Below are positions 25,682 through 33,895 of a stretch of 53,040 nucleotides of DNA, in pieces; position 1 is the first letter of the stretch; each line of letters starts with the position of its first letter. Both the position numbers and the translations under genes were made by a program. This DNA comes from Bacteroidales bacterium (GTDB lineage: Bacteria; Bacteroidota; Bacteroidia; Bacteroidales; WCHB1-69): the NCBI GenBank assembly GCA_017549765.1, contig JAFYNM010000022.1, positions 1-53,040 of the forward strand, written 5' to 3'. Below the pieces are notes generated by a model, which did not search any database, was not told where the DNA came from, and was given only the letters and a program-made list of their open reading frames with translations.

Positions 25682-26200
25682 ATGAACGAAGATGTTGAAA
25701 AAGTCGATAAGCTGGTGGGCATTAACACACCATCGCGTCGCCATCCAGTCTCGGCATGGCGTTGGATTTTGCTGGCCGTTCTCTTGCTGGCGCTCGTCAT
25801 CGCTTTGATGCAGATCACACAACAGCGTAAGGAGACTTATGAGTATCATTTCAATATTTCGGAAGACACAGTAGAACGTGCGAAGGTTGGCTTGGAGGAC
25901 GTCTCCATCGTGCATCGTTGGACTCCCATGGGCGGCATTCTTCCGAAAATCACGCTCCACGGTGTGGCTGAGGTGGAAGGTACGACAGTCCGCTATGTGC
26001 AGTTTGTCTATAAGACTGACCAGGAAAGGGAGTGGAATGTGGCCGACCCCACGCGTCATAAAGGGTCCAGTTACGGACTGGTGTTGCGCGACATTCCCAA
26101 GGATCGGATTCTGGCTTGTATGGTGGTTGCCGTGACGAAAGACGGACGCAAAATCACCTCCGAACCTTATGCTTTTCATACAAAACGTACGAAAGATTGA
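25682..26200 (+). CDS. single-pass membrane protein of unknown function
   Basis: The chosen ATG at 25682 follows the previous stop by one base (the in-frame ATG at 25661 would overlap that gene). The 172-residue product has one membrane helix near 26-46 (WRWILLAVLLLALVIALM) and an extracytoplasmic beta-rich domain with VRYVQFVYKTDQEREW and VLRDIPKDRI. The one-base spacing indicates coupling to the lipoprotein upstream. It ends exactly where the opposing KamB-like gene ends. Confidence 0.7.
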   Translation: MNEDVEKVDKLVGINTPSRRHPVSAWRWILLAVLLLALVIALMQITQQRKETYEYHFNISEDTVERAKVGLEDVSIVHRWTPMGGILPKITLHGVAEVEGTTVRYVQFVYKTDQEREWNVADPTRHKGSSYGLVLRDIPKDRILACMVVAVTKDGRKITSEPYAFHTKRTKD

Positions 26201-27211
26201 TTAGGAATCTAACATCCTGACATCGTACACGGGTACTTCCACGACTCGTTGCAAGGCAGATTGCAGAGCTTGGGAGTCGAGGCGTGCGCCCATGGGTGAG
26301 GTCGGATTGACGCAGATGGCCGTCAGGTTTGGTTTCTGCAAGACGAAGACGGAGCCGCCTTTTTGCAGATAACTATTTAAGACAAATGGTGTTACAAAAA
26401 TCTTGGTAAAGTCTTTGACGATGAGGACAGTCTTTTTGATTTCAGGCTGTGCTTTCAGATATTCGAGGATGGCGTCGGTGATGATGCCGCTGATGAATAG
26501 GGTGGTGCCGTGAGAGAAGAGAATGTCCTTGTTTTTGGCGAAGAGCAGGGGGGAGGCGATGGGTAGTTGGAAGACTTCGTCGTCCTGCAGGGCGTAGATG
26601 CCGGAGTCGGCGCGGAGCAGCTCCTCGTGGTGGATGGTCTTGAATGCCGGCAGCTGGGTCATCCGATAGACGAACTTGGTCTTGTCCACGATGGTGGGGA
26701 TGTCGGGGGCGATGGCGGCGCCGGTGGAGAGGATGAGTCCGTCAGTGATGGAGGGAGCCGCGGGACTGCGGCGAGAGAGGGCCCCGTCCACGATGGTCAT
26801 ATCGACCCCCATGTCCGCCATGCGGTCGATGAGGGCTTTCATCCTGACAGAAGATGCTGGTCCCGCGATGATGGCCTTGCCGGTCTGCAACACTTTGGCA
26901 ATGACCAGCCGGCCCATGGAGGTCATCTCTTCACTCACATCGTAGATCTCCGATACCAGTTGCCGTTGGCGGTAGTGGTATTCTGATGTGACGAAGAAGG
27001 AACCCTCGTAGAGCGTCACCTCCGGCTTCTCGGTCTGGGTGACCTGGTCCTTCTTCTCCCCGTCAATGCCAATAGAGGTGACGGCCAGCACCTTGTCGGT
27101 CTGACATAGCTGTTCCAACACATAGTTCAGGCACACGGTCTTGCCGGTGTTCTTGGCCATTCCTACGATGGACAGGCTGCGAAAGGGTAATATGCTTGAT
27201 ATGAGGGACAA
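26201..27211 (-). CDS. kamB: KamB-like P-loop protein (putative lysine 5,6-aminomutase reactivase subunit)
   Basis: A 336-residue protein with a Walker A motif GMAKNTGKT at 17-25 preceded by a beta strand, then SIGIDGEKKDQVTQTEKPEV, SSVRMKALIDRM and TIVDGALSRRSPAAP (about 139-153). This layout matches what I recall of KamB, encoded with MutS-like KamC beside kamDE in lysine fermenters and proposed to reactivate the B12-dependent lysine 5,6-aminomutase. I rely on memory for this family, so confidence is moderate. The start is odd: the best in-frame start is a TTG at 27211, an in-frame stop lies 9 bases upstream, and a heptad array begins 5 bases upstream. Confidence 0.55.
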   Translation of the reverse strand: MSLISSILPFRSLSIVGMAKNTGKTVCLNYVLEQLCQTDKVLAVTSIGIDGEKKDQVTQTEKPEVTLYEGSFFVTSEYHYRQRQLVSEIYDVSEEMTSMGRLVIAKVLQTGKAIIAGPASSVRMKALIDRMADMGVDMTIVDGALSRRSPAAPSITDGLILSTGAAIAPDIPTIVDKTKFVYRMTQLPAFKTIHHEELLRADSGIYALQDDEVFQLPIASPLLFAKNKDILFSHGTTLFISGIITDAILEYLKAQPEIKKTVLIVKDFTKIFVTPFVLNSYLQKGGSVFVLQKPNLTAICVNPTSPMGARLDSQALQSALQRVVEVPVYDVRMLDS

Positions 27212-27215
27212 AATA

Positions 27216-27341
27216 AGTTATCAGTTATCAGTTGTCAGTTGTCAGTTGTCAGTTGTCAGTTGTTAGTTGTTAGTTGGTAGTTGTTAGTTGTTAGTTGGTA
27301 GTTGGTAGTTGGGAGTTAGAAGTTAGGAGTTAGGAGTTGAT
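27216..27341 (+). repeat. heptad array, AGTTGTC/AGTTAGG family (18 units)
   Basis: A run of exactly 7-base units drifts from agttatc and agttgtc through agttgtt, agttggt and agttggg to agttaga and agttagg. It lies in the gap between pepP and the KamB-like gene, right at the 5' end of the latter. Confidence 0.92.
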
Positions 27342-27343
27342 GG

Positions 27344-27427
27344 CCAAAGCTTAACAGCTAATAGCTAATGGCTAACGGCTAATAGCTAATGGCTAATGGC
27401 TAATGGCTAATGGCTAAAGACTAATGG
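27344..27427 (+). repeat. heptad array, GCTAATG family (about 11 units)
   Basis: Units gctaata, gctaatg, gctaacg and gctaaag continue from the AGTT array. The last one (actaatg, 27420-27426) contains the pepP stop codon (TAG on minus, 27421-27423). Confidence 0.92.
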
Positions 27428-28707
27428 CACATCAATTTTTCGATCTCGTCGGGTTCCACCGGGGTGCCGGCGAAGAGGTCCACGGGGTTCGCCCCGACGA
27501 CAACATCGGTCTCGATGCGTACGCCGATGCCCTCTTCCGCGATGTAGATGCCGGGCTCGCAGCTGAGCACGTTGCCAGCCTCGAAGACCCAGTCGCGCTG
27601 CCCCACATCGTGCACGTCCAGACCGATGAAGTGGCTCGTGTTGTGCATGTAGTACTTCTTGAAGCAGGGCATGGCGGGATCCTGGTTGCGGACATCCTCT
27701 TCTGTATATAAGCCCAGCTTGATCAATTCTTCGTCCATTCTCTTAAATACGAAATCGTTGATCTTGTGGATGGTCATGCCGGGTTTGAAGAGCGGGATGG
27801 TCTCCTTGTAGATGGAGAGCACAGCCTCATAGACCTGGCGTTGACGGTCGGTGAACTTGCCGTTGACGGGCACGGTGCGGGAGCAGTCGCCGGCGTAGTT
27901 GGCGTACTCGGCGCCGAAGTCCATGAGCAACAGGTCGCCGTCTTGCATTTGCTTGTCATTTTTGATATAGTGGAGGATGCAGGTGTCGGCGCCGGAGGCC
28001 ATGATGGGAGCGAAGGAGTGGCCGGAGGCGCCGTTGCGGATCATCTCGTAGGTCATCTCCGCCTCGATCTCGTACTCGTACTTGCCCGGTTCGATGGCGG
28101 TCAGGGCGCGCTCAAAGGCTTTGCGGGTGATCTGGCAGGCCTTGTGCAGCGCCTTCAGCTCCTCGGGATGCTTGCGGCTGCGCAGCGGGTAGAGGATGGG
28201 TGCCAGCCGGCGGAAGTCGTGCAATGGATAGTCCGTCTTCAGCTGTTTGGCAAAACGGATCTCCTGGGTCTGATAGCTGGGCTTGATGCGCGGATCCTCA
28301 GGGATGTGCAGATAGACGTGCTGCGCGTGCATCATGAGGTCGTTGAGCACCCCCTCGAAAGCGTCGTTGAACATCACCGTCTTGATGCCCGAGAGCGCGG
28401 TGGCCTGCTCTTTGCTCAGGCGATGACCGAACCAGACGATCTTCTCCGGCGACGGGTTCTTGATGAACAGGATCTCCCGATAGTCGGGGTTGTGATGCCA
28501 CGGCGCCAGCGTCAGGAAGGTCTCCTCCTGGTCGATACCGCAGAGGTAGAGCAGGTCGGAGTTCTGACGGAAGGGGTGCGTGGTGTCGCCGCAACGGGGA
28601 TACTCATCGTGCGAGGTCAACACAACAATGGAGTCGGGCTCCAAGGCGGCAACCACATTGCGGCGGTTTTCTACATAGAAATCGGAGGATAAAGGTTCGT
28701 ATCGCAT
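27421..28707 (-). CDS. pepP: Xaa-Pro aminopeptidase (M24B)
   Basis: A metallopeptidase removing N-terminal residues before proline. The 428-residue product has an N-terminal AMP_N domain (about 1-160, with GDTTHPFRQNSDLLYLCGI) and a pita-bread catalytic domain. The five metal ligands are visible in order: Asp in LLLMDFGAEY, Asp in GDCSRTVPV, His in NTSHFIGLDVHD, Glu in CEPGIYI and Glu in VRIETDVVV. The stop codon and last residues (MCH) fall in a heptad array. It has its own promoter. The opp-type permease gene upstream fits a role in peptide use, but that link is inference. Confidence 0.93.
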   Translation of the reverse strand: MRYEPLSSDFYVENRRNVVAALEPDSIVVLTSHDEYPRCGDTTHPFRQNSDLLYLCGIDQEETFLTLAPWHHNPDYREILFIKNPSPEKIVWFGHRLSKEQATALSGIKTVMFNDAFEGVLNDLMMHAQHVYLHIPEDPRIKPSYQTQEIRFAKQLKTDYPLHDFRRLAPILYPLRSRKHPEELKALHKACQITRKAFERALTAIEPGKYEYEIEAEMTYEMIRNGASGHSFAPIMASGADTCILHYIKNDKQMQDGDLLLMDFGAEYANYAGDCSRTVPVNGKFTDRQRQVYEAVLSIYKETIPLFKPGMTIHKINDFVFKRMDEELIKLGLYTEEDVRNQDPAMPCFKKYYMHNTSHFIGLDVHDVGQRDWVFEAGNVLSCEPGIYIAEEGIGVRIETDVVVGANPVDLFAGTPVEPDEIEKLMCH

Positions 28708-28728
28708 AAGGGTCTATTTTTGAAAGCG

Positions 28729-28736
28729 CAAAGATA
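28729..28736 (-). promoter_or_regulatory. Bacteroidota -7 element for pepP
   Basis: The minus strand reads TATCTTTG (TAnnTTTG), 21 bases before the pepP ATG, in the 40-base gap after the permease gene. Confidence 0.7.
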
Positions 28737-28747
28737 ATAAAAAAGAA

Positions 28748-29848
28748 TCATTTACTCCTGATATCCATCGCGTTCCGCATGGCGTTGCCGATGAGCATGA
28801 AAGAGAGGACGAGCAGCATGATGGCGAGTCCCGGTGCGATGGAGAGATAGGCCTTGTTCAGCACAATGTAGGCGTAGTTTTCTTTCATCATCATACCCCA
28901 GGAGGGCATGGGCGGTTGCACGCCGAGCCCCAGGAAGCTCAGACCTGCCTCGTTGAGGATGGCGGAGGAGAAGTTGGAGGCGGAGATGACGATGATGGTG
29001 CCCGTGATGTTGGGCAGAATATGCTTGAAGATGATGCGGGCGTTGCTGTAACCCAGCGCGCGCCCCGACTCGACAAAGTCCTGTTCGCGGAGACTGATGA
29101 CCTGTCCGCGGACCACACGGGCAATGTCCACCCACATGGTCAGGCCGATGGCGATGAAGATCTGCCAGAAACCCTTGCCGAGAGCGAAGCTGATGGCGAT
29201 GACCAATAGCAGGGTGGGAATGGACCACACCACGTTGATGATGAAGGTGAGCACATCATCGACTTTGCTGCGGTAGTAGCCGGCGATGGCACCCACGGTG
29301 ATGCCGATGATGAGGGCGATGAAGATGGAGAGGAATCCGACGGCCAAGCTGACGCGCGAGCCGATCATCAGCTGACTCAGCACGTCGCGGCCATAACGGT
29401 CGGTGCCTAACAGGAAACGTCTTGAGACGACTGGCTTGGATGCCAGTGAGGACTTTGCGTAAGTACTGGTGATCTGTTGCTCGAAAAGCACCACCCGCAC
29501 GGAGTCGCCTAGATCTTCGCAACGGGAGATGGGGATGCTTCGGTACTGGTCGGGCTGCCCGAACAACATGCGGTAAAACACATTGTGGCGCGGTACCTCC
29601 TGCTCCGGCTTTACCTGCAACAGCTGGACTTTGAAGCCCGGACTGCGCAGGGCGATTTCCAACTGCTGACGGTTGCAATAAGGGGTGGAATCAGGCGTGA
29701 TCAAGTAGCCCAATATCGATACGAGAATCACCACCAGGATGAATCCCAGCGAAACCATGCCCTCCTTCTCCTTCTTGAAACGTTGCCATGTCAGCTCGCT
29801 CAGAGAAGTGGCCCTGTACTCCTTCGGTTTCCTCTTAAAAATATTCAT
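28748..29848 (-). CDS. OppC/DppC-type ABC transporter permease
   Basis: This 366-residue protein has a first membrane helix (about 31-52), a large periplasmic insertion (about 55-150, with FPLGTDRYGRDVLS-like FLLGTDRYGRDVLSQLM) and five more helices forming the permease domain. The C-terminal NEAGLSFLGLGVQPPMPSWG block is the signature of the OppC/DppC branch (oligopeptide or nickel import). The matching OppB-type permease, ATPases and binding protein are not adjacent, so the partners must be elsewhere. The loop between helix one and the TDRYGRD block is longer than usual, as in some Bacteroidota homologues. Confidence 0.9.
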   Translation of the reverse strand: MNIFKRKPKEYRATSLSELTWQRFKKEKEGMVSLGFILVVILVSILGYLITPDSTPYCNRQQLEIALRSPGFKVQLLQVKPEQEVPRHNVFYRMLFGQPDQYRSIPISRCEDLGDSVRVVLFEQQITSTYAKSSLASKPVVSRRFLLGTDRYGRDVLSQLMIGSRVSLAVGFLSIFIALIIGITVGAIAGYYRSKVDDVLTFIINVVWSIPTLLLVIAISFALGKGFWQIFIAIGLTMWVDIARVVRGQVISLREQDFVESGRALGYSNARIIFKHILPNITGTIIVISASNFSSAILNEAGLSFLGLGVQPPMPSWGMMMKENYAYIVLNKAYLSIAPGLAIMLLVLSFMLIGNAMRNAMDIRSK

Positions 29849-29863
29849 ATTTCAAACAGGGTG

Positions 29864-29871
29864 CAAAAATA
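29864..29871 (-). promoter_or_regulatory. Bacteroidota -7 element for the permease
   Basis: The minus strand reads TATTTTTG (TAnnTTTG), 15 bases before the permease ATG. It lies 11 bases from the divergent yebC element. Confidence 0.7.
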
Positions 29872-29882
29872 GGATTTTTTTG

Positions 29883-29890
29883 TATCTTTG
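29883..29890 (+). promoter_or_regulatory. Bacteroidota -7 element for the yebC operon
   Basis: TATCTTTG (TAnnTTTG) starts a leader of roughly 90 bases before the yebC ATG. The leader holds no recognised motif. Confidence 0.65.
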
Positions 29891-29989
29891 CCGCGCAGTT
29901 TTCTGTGTGGCGCCCGTGATGGTCGTTGACATGGAAATCCGCAAGACAGAAGATTTTAAGTTAAACTACATTTAAAGTACAGTTATACT

Positions 29990-30718
29990 ATGGGAAGAGC
30001 TTTTGAATATCGCAAGGCAAGAATCTTTAAACGCAACGCATATCTGGCACGTACCTTCACGCGCATCGGCAAGGAGATCACGATGGCTGCCAAGGCCGGC
30101 GGTCCCGATCCCGACCAGAACTCCAAACTCCGTCTGCTCATCCAGACGGCCAGAAACGAGAATATGCCGAAGGACAACATCGACCGCGCTATCAAGCGGG
30201 CCTTTGAAAAGGACCAGTCAGACTACAAGGAGATGGTCTATGAAGGCCGCGGACCTCACGGCATCGCCATTATGATCGAGGCGGCTACCGACAACAACCA
30301 GCGTACGGTGGCCAACGTGCGTAGCTATTTCAACAAGTACGGCGGATCCCTCGGCACCTCCGGCATGCTCGACTTCCTCTTCGACCATAAGAGCATCTTC
30401 ACGGTGGCCCGCACCCCCGAAATCGACATTGAAGAGTTTGAGCTTAGCATGATGGACTTCGACGCCGAGATCGATGCCGACGACGAGGAAATTGTCATCA
30501 TGGCCGAATTCCAAGCCTTTGGACCGATTCAAAAATACTTGGAAGACAATCATTATGAAATCAAGAGCTTCAAATTCGAGAGAATCCCGAAGGAAATGAA
30601 GACTCTGACCGACGAACAACGTGCCGAAGTCAACCTCTTGCTCGACAAAATCAACGAGGATGAGGATGTGACGAATGTATATCATAACATGGTGGAACCT
30701 GAAGAGGCGGAGGAATAA
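29990..30718 (+). CDS. yebC: YebC/TACO1 family protein
   Basis: The 242-residue product begins with MGRAFEYRKA and contains the family blocks FTRIGKEITMAAKAGGPDPDQNSKLR (about 24-49), NMPKDNIDRAIKRA (about 59-72) and EGRGPHGIAIMIEAATDNNQRTVANVRSYFNKYGG. YebC-type proteins were long called transcription regulators; recent work points to relief of ribosome stalling at proline-rich stretches. The C-terminus is acidic (EDEDVTN, EPEEAEE). It heads a run with the next two genes. Confidence 0.95.
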   Translation: MGRAFEYRKARIFKRNAYLARTFTRIGKEITMAAKAGGPDPDQNSKLRLLIQTARNENMPKDNIDRAIKRAFEKDQSDYKEMVYEGRGPHGIAIMIEAATDNNQRTVANVRSYFNKYGGSLGTSGMLDFLFDHKSIFTVARTPEIDIEEFELSMMDFDAEIDADDEEIVIMAEFQAFGPIQKYLEDNHYEIKSFKFERIPKEMKTLTDEQRAEVNLLLDKINEDEDVTNVYHNMVEPEEAEE

Positions 30719-30746
30719 AGAATTAGCCATCCCAAAACCCAGACCT

Positions 30747-31346
30747 ATGTATTATTATAAGTTCAGAGTCTATTACGACGAGGTAGATGATTTTGTACGG
30801 GACGTGGAGCTCCTGGCCAATGACAATTTCGAGTCTTTCCATCATCTCCTGTATGAATGTATCGGATTGAAAGGCAACGAGATGTCCTGCTTCTCTATTT
30901 GCGACCCCAAATGGAATAAGCAGAAAGAGATCACGCTGGTGGATATGCAGGACGAGGAGGTCGAGACGGATGCCGACGAGCCGGAATATGAGGAGGAGGA
31001 CACCTTCAGCACCAAATCCCATCTGCCCAACTTTGTTATGAAAGACTCCCTGCTGAAAGACTTTATCACGGATCCGCACCAGCATATCATCTATGAGTAT
31101 GACTTCATGGATCCCAAGGTCTTCTACATTGAGTTGCAGAAAGTGGTGAAGACGGAAGAGGACGTCTCTTTGTTCCCACGTTGCACCTACAAATGCAAGG
31201 AGATGCCCAAGCCTGTCAAGAAGCCCGACCTGATGGAGGAGGAAAACTTCGACTTCGAGGATGAGGATGTCATGAATGATGAGTTCCATGACGGCTATGA
31301 CGAGGATGATTTCAGCGGGTTGAATGAATTTGACGAGCTTGTATAG
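30747..31346 (+). CDS. pRiA4 ORF-3-like protein with acidic tail
   Basis: I start at the ATG 30747 (MYYYKFRVYYDEVDDFVRD), because the upstream in-frame ATG would overlap yebC. The 199-residue product begins like the plasmid pRiA4b ORF-3 family: YYKFRV, then FESFHHLLYECIG near 29-41, and continues with very acidic segments (EEVETDADEPEYEEED; FDFEDEDVMNDE). The biochemical role of the family is unknown. It is sandwiched between yebC and miaA, two translation-linked genes, and overlaps miaA by 23 bases. Confidence 0.72.
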   Translation: MYYYKFRVYYDEVDDFVRDVELLANDNFESFHHLLYECIGLKGNEMSCFSICDPKWNKQKEITLVDMQDEEVETDADEPEYEEEDTFSTKSHLPNFVMKDSLLKDFITDPHQHIIYEYDFMDPKVFYIELQKVVKTEEDVSLFPRCTYKCKEMPKPVKKPDLMEEENFDFEDEDVMNDEFHDGYDEDDFSGLNEFDELV

Positions 31347-32247
31347 GACGCTCGTGGTCATCTCCGGACCGACAGCGGTGGGCAAGACCTCCGCGGTGGT
31401 CTCTTTGGCTGAGCAGTATCACGTCCCGATCATTTCCGCTGACTCGCGGCAGTTTTTTCGGGAGATGAAGATTGGCACGGCCTATCCTACAGACGAGGAA
31501 CTGGCAAGAGCCCAGCGCTATCTCGTCGGGATGCTCTCGATACATGATTACTACAATATATATATGTATGAACAGGCGGTTCTCCAGTTGCTGGACCGCC
31601 TGTTTGCACAATATCCCTTCGTGCTGATGGAGGGCGGCAGTCCCCAATATATCGCCGCGGTGTGCCACGGCGTGGACGAAACCCCCGACGCCGACCCGCA
31701 GGTGCGCGACTATGTGAACCAACTCTTTCAACGCAACGGCATCGAAGCGCTGCAGGCCCAGCTGAAAGTCCTGGACCCCGATTTCTATGCCTCCGTTGAC
31801 CTGCACAACCACAAACGGCTGATCCGCGCCCTGGAGGTGTGCCTTCAGACTGGAAGGCCTTATTCCTCCTTGATGAAACACCAGCATAAAGAACGCGACT
31901 TCACCATCTACAAGTATTTCCTGAATCGTCCAAGAGAAGAACTCTTTGAACGGATAAACCTGCGCGTGGATAAAATGATGGAGGCTGGACTGGAAGAAGA
32001 GGCCCGCCAGTTGTATCCCTATCGCGACCTCAATGCGCTGAATACAGTCGGCTATAAAGAGCTCTTCGACTATTTCGATGGCAAGTGCTCCCTGGACAAG
32101 GCGGTGGAGGATATAAAGACTCATACGCGCCGCTATGCCAAGAAACAGTTGACCTGGTTCAAGAAAGACTATGTCGAGCTGGATGCTGGGGAAGTGGATG
32201 AAAAAGGGTTGGACGAGGTGCTGAAATTCTCATGTCCCCAGCAATGA
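31324..32247 (+). CDS. miaA: tRNA dimethylallyltransferase
   Basis: Transfers a dimethylallyl group to A37 of tRNAs reading UNN codons. The 307-residue product has the P-loop SGPTAVGKTS (14-23), ISADSRQFFREMKIGTAYP, the catalytic DSxQ and the HNHKRLIRALEV block (about 158-169) typical of the family. It starts 23 bases inside the upstream gene, so it is translationally coupled. The C-terminal RRYAKKQLTWFKKD segment is the usual conserved end. Confidence 0.95.
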   Translation: MNLTSLYRTLVVISGPTAVGKTSAVVSLAEQYHVPIISADSRQFFREMKIGTAYPTDEELARAQRYLVGMLSIHDYYNIYMYEQAVLQLLDRLFAQYPFVLMEGGSPQYIAAVCHGVDETPDADPQVRDYVNQLFQRNGIEALQAQLKVLDPDFYASVDLHNHKRLIRALEVCLQTGRPYSSLMKHQHKERDFTIYKYFLNRPREELFERINLRVDKMMEAGLEEEARQLYPYRDLNALNTVGYKELFDYFDGKCSLDKAVEDIKTHTRRYAKKQLTWFKKDYVELDAGEVDEKGLDEVLKFSCPQQ

Positions 32248-32311
32248 CGCTGTTAAAAATCAGTTGTTGAAAAGTTCATTGTTTTCTTTGTAGCAATGTT
32301 TGTTTTATCCT

Positions 32312-32319
32312 TATTTTTG
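32312..32319 (+). promoter_or_regulatory. Bacteroidota promoter for the beta-barrel gene
   Basis: TATTTTTG (TAnnTTTG) lies 37 bases before the ATG at 32357. A TTTG at 32287-32290, 21 bases upstream, fits the -33 element. Confidence 0.75.
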
Positions 32320-32356
32320 CCACTTTGAATCTATTAATCTTTAAAATTAAAGAAAA

Positions 32357-33052
32357 ATGAAAAGAATCAGTACAATCGTAACAGCACTTTTGATGTGCGT
32401 AGCAGTTTGCTCTTTCGGACAGACTACCAAGTCAGGCCTCTCCATTCAATTAGGAGGCATTCTCCCTATGGGTGAGTTCCATGCACAACCGACAGGTCTG
32501 CCTATTATTGGAGTTATTCCTGGATTTAATACTTTTGAGCAGAATGGCGGAGCTATGTTTGGCGCCTCTTTTGGCTTGAAGTACACCTACTCTTTCCAGA
32601 ATACAAAGATGGAAAACAGTGGTCTGGGTATTTTCGTCTCCGCAGACGGAATGTGGAATGCATTGAACAAGAACTTGCGCGACCTGTATGACAATGCTCG
32701 TGAAACAAAACCCATGTACGTAAATGTGCCTATCATGATTGGCGCCAGCTACACGACCCAGTTCAGCGACGTGTTTGGTATCTGGGCAGAGGCTGGCTTG
32801 GGCGCCGACCTGTTCTTCAAGACTCCGGAAGGCATCTCTGAAAGATTGACCAAATACAAAATGAGTCCCGAATTCGCTTTCGAGGCCGGTGTTGGTGTCA
32901 TTTTTGTCCGCACTATCAGTTTGGGCGCACACTATTACTGGTTGGGTAGCCATAATGTGATGGTTAAAGAAGAGAGTATGTTTGGTCATAGCCAACCCTC
33001 TTATCCGATGAAGATCGGTGTCTGGGCTTTTAAATTGGGATTCCACTTCTAA
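32357..33052 (+). CDS. outer-membrane beta-barrel protein
   Basis: The 231-residue product has a signal peptide (about 1-21, CSFG-QT) and then alternating strands of aromatic and small residues (LSIQLGGILPMGEF, AMFGASFGLKYTYSF, FGIWAEAGLGADLFF, ISLGAHYYWLG) ending in an aromatic C-terminal strand (AFKLGFHF). This is the pattern of small OmpA/OmpW-like or PorT-like barrels in Bacteroidota. No specific function can be assigned. It is monocistronic with a well-formed promoter. Confidence 0.8.
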   Translation: MKRISTIVTALLMCVAVCSFGQTTKSGLSIQLGGILPMGEFHAQPTGLPIIGVIPGFNTFEQNGGAMFGASFGLKYTYSFQNTKMENSGLGIFVSADGMWNALNKNLRDLYDNARETKPMYVNVPIMIGASYTTQFSDVFGIWAEAGLGADLFFKTPEGISERLTKYKMSPEFAFEAGVGVIFVRTISLGAHYYWLGSHNVMVKEESMFGHSQPSYPMKIGVWAFKLGFHF

Positions 33053-33136
33053 TAGTTTTTGTCTGACAATGGCCGATAATCCGAGAATGCTGTAATATTT
33101 TACTGGAAATCCTCGTCTAGTATATGGGATTTTTAT

Positions 33137-33144
33137 TATCTTTG
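33137..33144 (+). promoter_or_regulatory. Bacteroidota -7 element for the lipoprotein gene
   Basis: TATCTTTG (TAnnTTTG) lies 38 bases before the ATG at 33183. Confidence 0.7.
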
Positions 33145-33182
33145 CAGTCTGTTTTTGATTATTCACCAAAAATAATTCTAGT

Positions 33183-33752
33183 ATGAAAAAAGTATTGTAT
33201 TTTGCTGTTTTAGCTTTAGTGGTGTTTTGCACCGCTTGTAAAGAGGAGCATACCACTCCCGTCAATCCGTTGGCACTGAGCCTTTTTGCTCCTGGTGGCA
33301 ATGATTCCTATTTCGAGTATGCAGATGCTCGCTCTACCGCAGAACCGACCTTCACGGTTAAGGTTTCCGAATACAGCGACTTCACCAATGCATGTAACGA
33401 GCGCAAGGTCTATTCCCAAGCCATTACCTACAAGCTGGGTAACGAGAGCTGCACCGTCTATTCCAACTCCTGCACGGTGGACAACACCGCCTATGTGAAA
33501 GTGAACGTGCCGCATGTGGGCACCGTCTCCCTCACTATGGATGCAGAAGGAAAATGCGAAGAGTGGTCCAACTATGAGAAGCTTGCCTCCTATGATGTGA
33601 ATGGCATCAGCTATCCGAATGTACATAAGTTCGATTATGAGATCGGCACGGATGTGTATCACTTCTTCTATGCCGAGAATGTAGGCCTGATCTGGGTGTA
33701 TGACAACCAGCAAAAAGTCTCCATGAAGCTCATCGGACATCAGATCTACTAA
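33183..33752 (+). CDS. lipoprotein of unknown function
   Basis: The 189-residue product has a lipobox (FCTAC, Cys at 19). The mature part contains paired Cys residues (NACNERKVYS, ESCTVYSNSCTV) and beta-rich segments, ending in MKLIGHQIY. No domain recognised. It has its own promoter and a strong terminator, so it is an independent unit. Confidence 0.72.
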   Translation: MKKVLYFAVLALVVFCTACKEEHTTPVNPLALSLFAPGGNDSYFEYADARSTAEPTFTVKVSEYSDFTNACNERKVYSQAITYKLGNESCTVYSNSCTVDNTAYVKVNVPHVGTVSLTMDAEGKCEEWSNYEKLASYDVNGISYPNVHKFDYEIGTDVYHFFYAENVGLIWVYDNQQKVSMKLIGHQIY

Positions 33753-33787
33753 TCGTACATGGCTTTTTGCCTGTACAACTTTCTAAA

Positions 33788-33819
33788 ACGTGACGGGAAG
33801 GACCGTCACGTTTTTTTTT
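33788..33819 (+). terminator. strong rho-independent terminator
   Basis: A perfect 9-bp stem (33788-33796 with 33803-33811) with loop GAAGGA is followed by a run of nine T. Confidence 0.9.
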
Positions 33820-33863
33820 CTCTGTAATAATGAATTAAGATTTTGAAATCTCGATTATTTTAG

Positions 33864-33871
33864 TATTTTTG
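33864..33871 (+). promoter_or_regulatory. Bacteroidota -7 element for the type IX cargo gene
   Basis: TATTTTTG (TAnnTTTG) lies 24 bases before the ATG at 33896 and shows that a start at 33869 is not usable. Confidence 0.7.
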
Positions 33872-33895
33872 CACTTTTCGTATTCGAATCATAGT

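Noticed and set aside
27216-27427. CRISPR array
   Set aside because: Units are 7 bases and contiguous without spacers; no cas genes are in the window.
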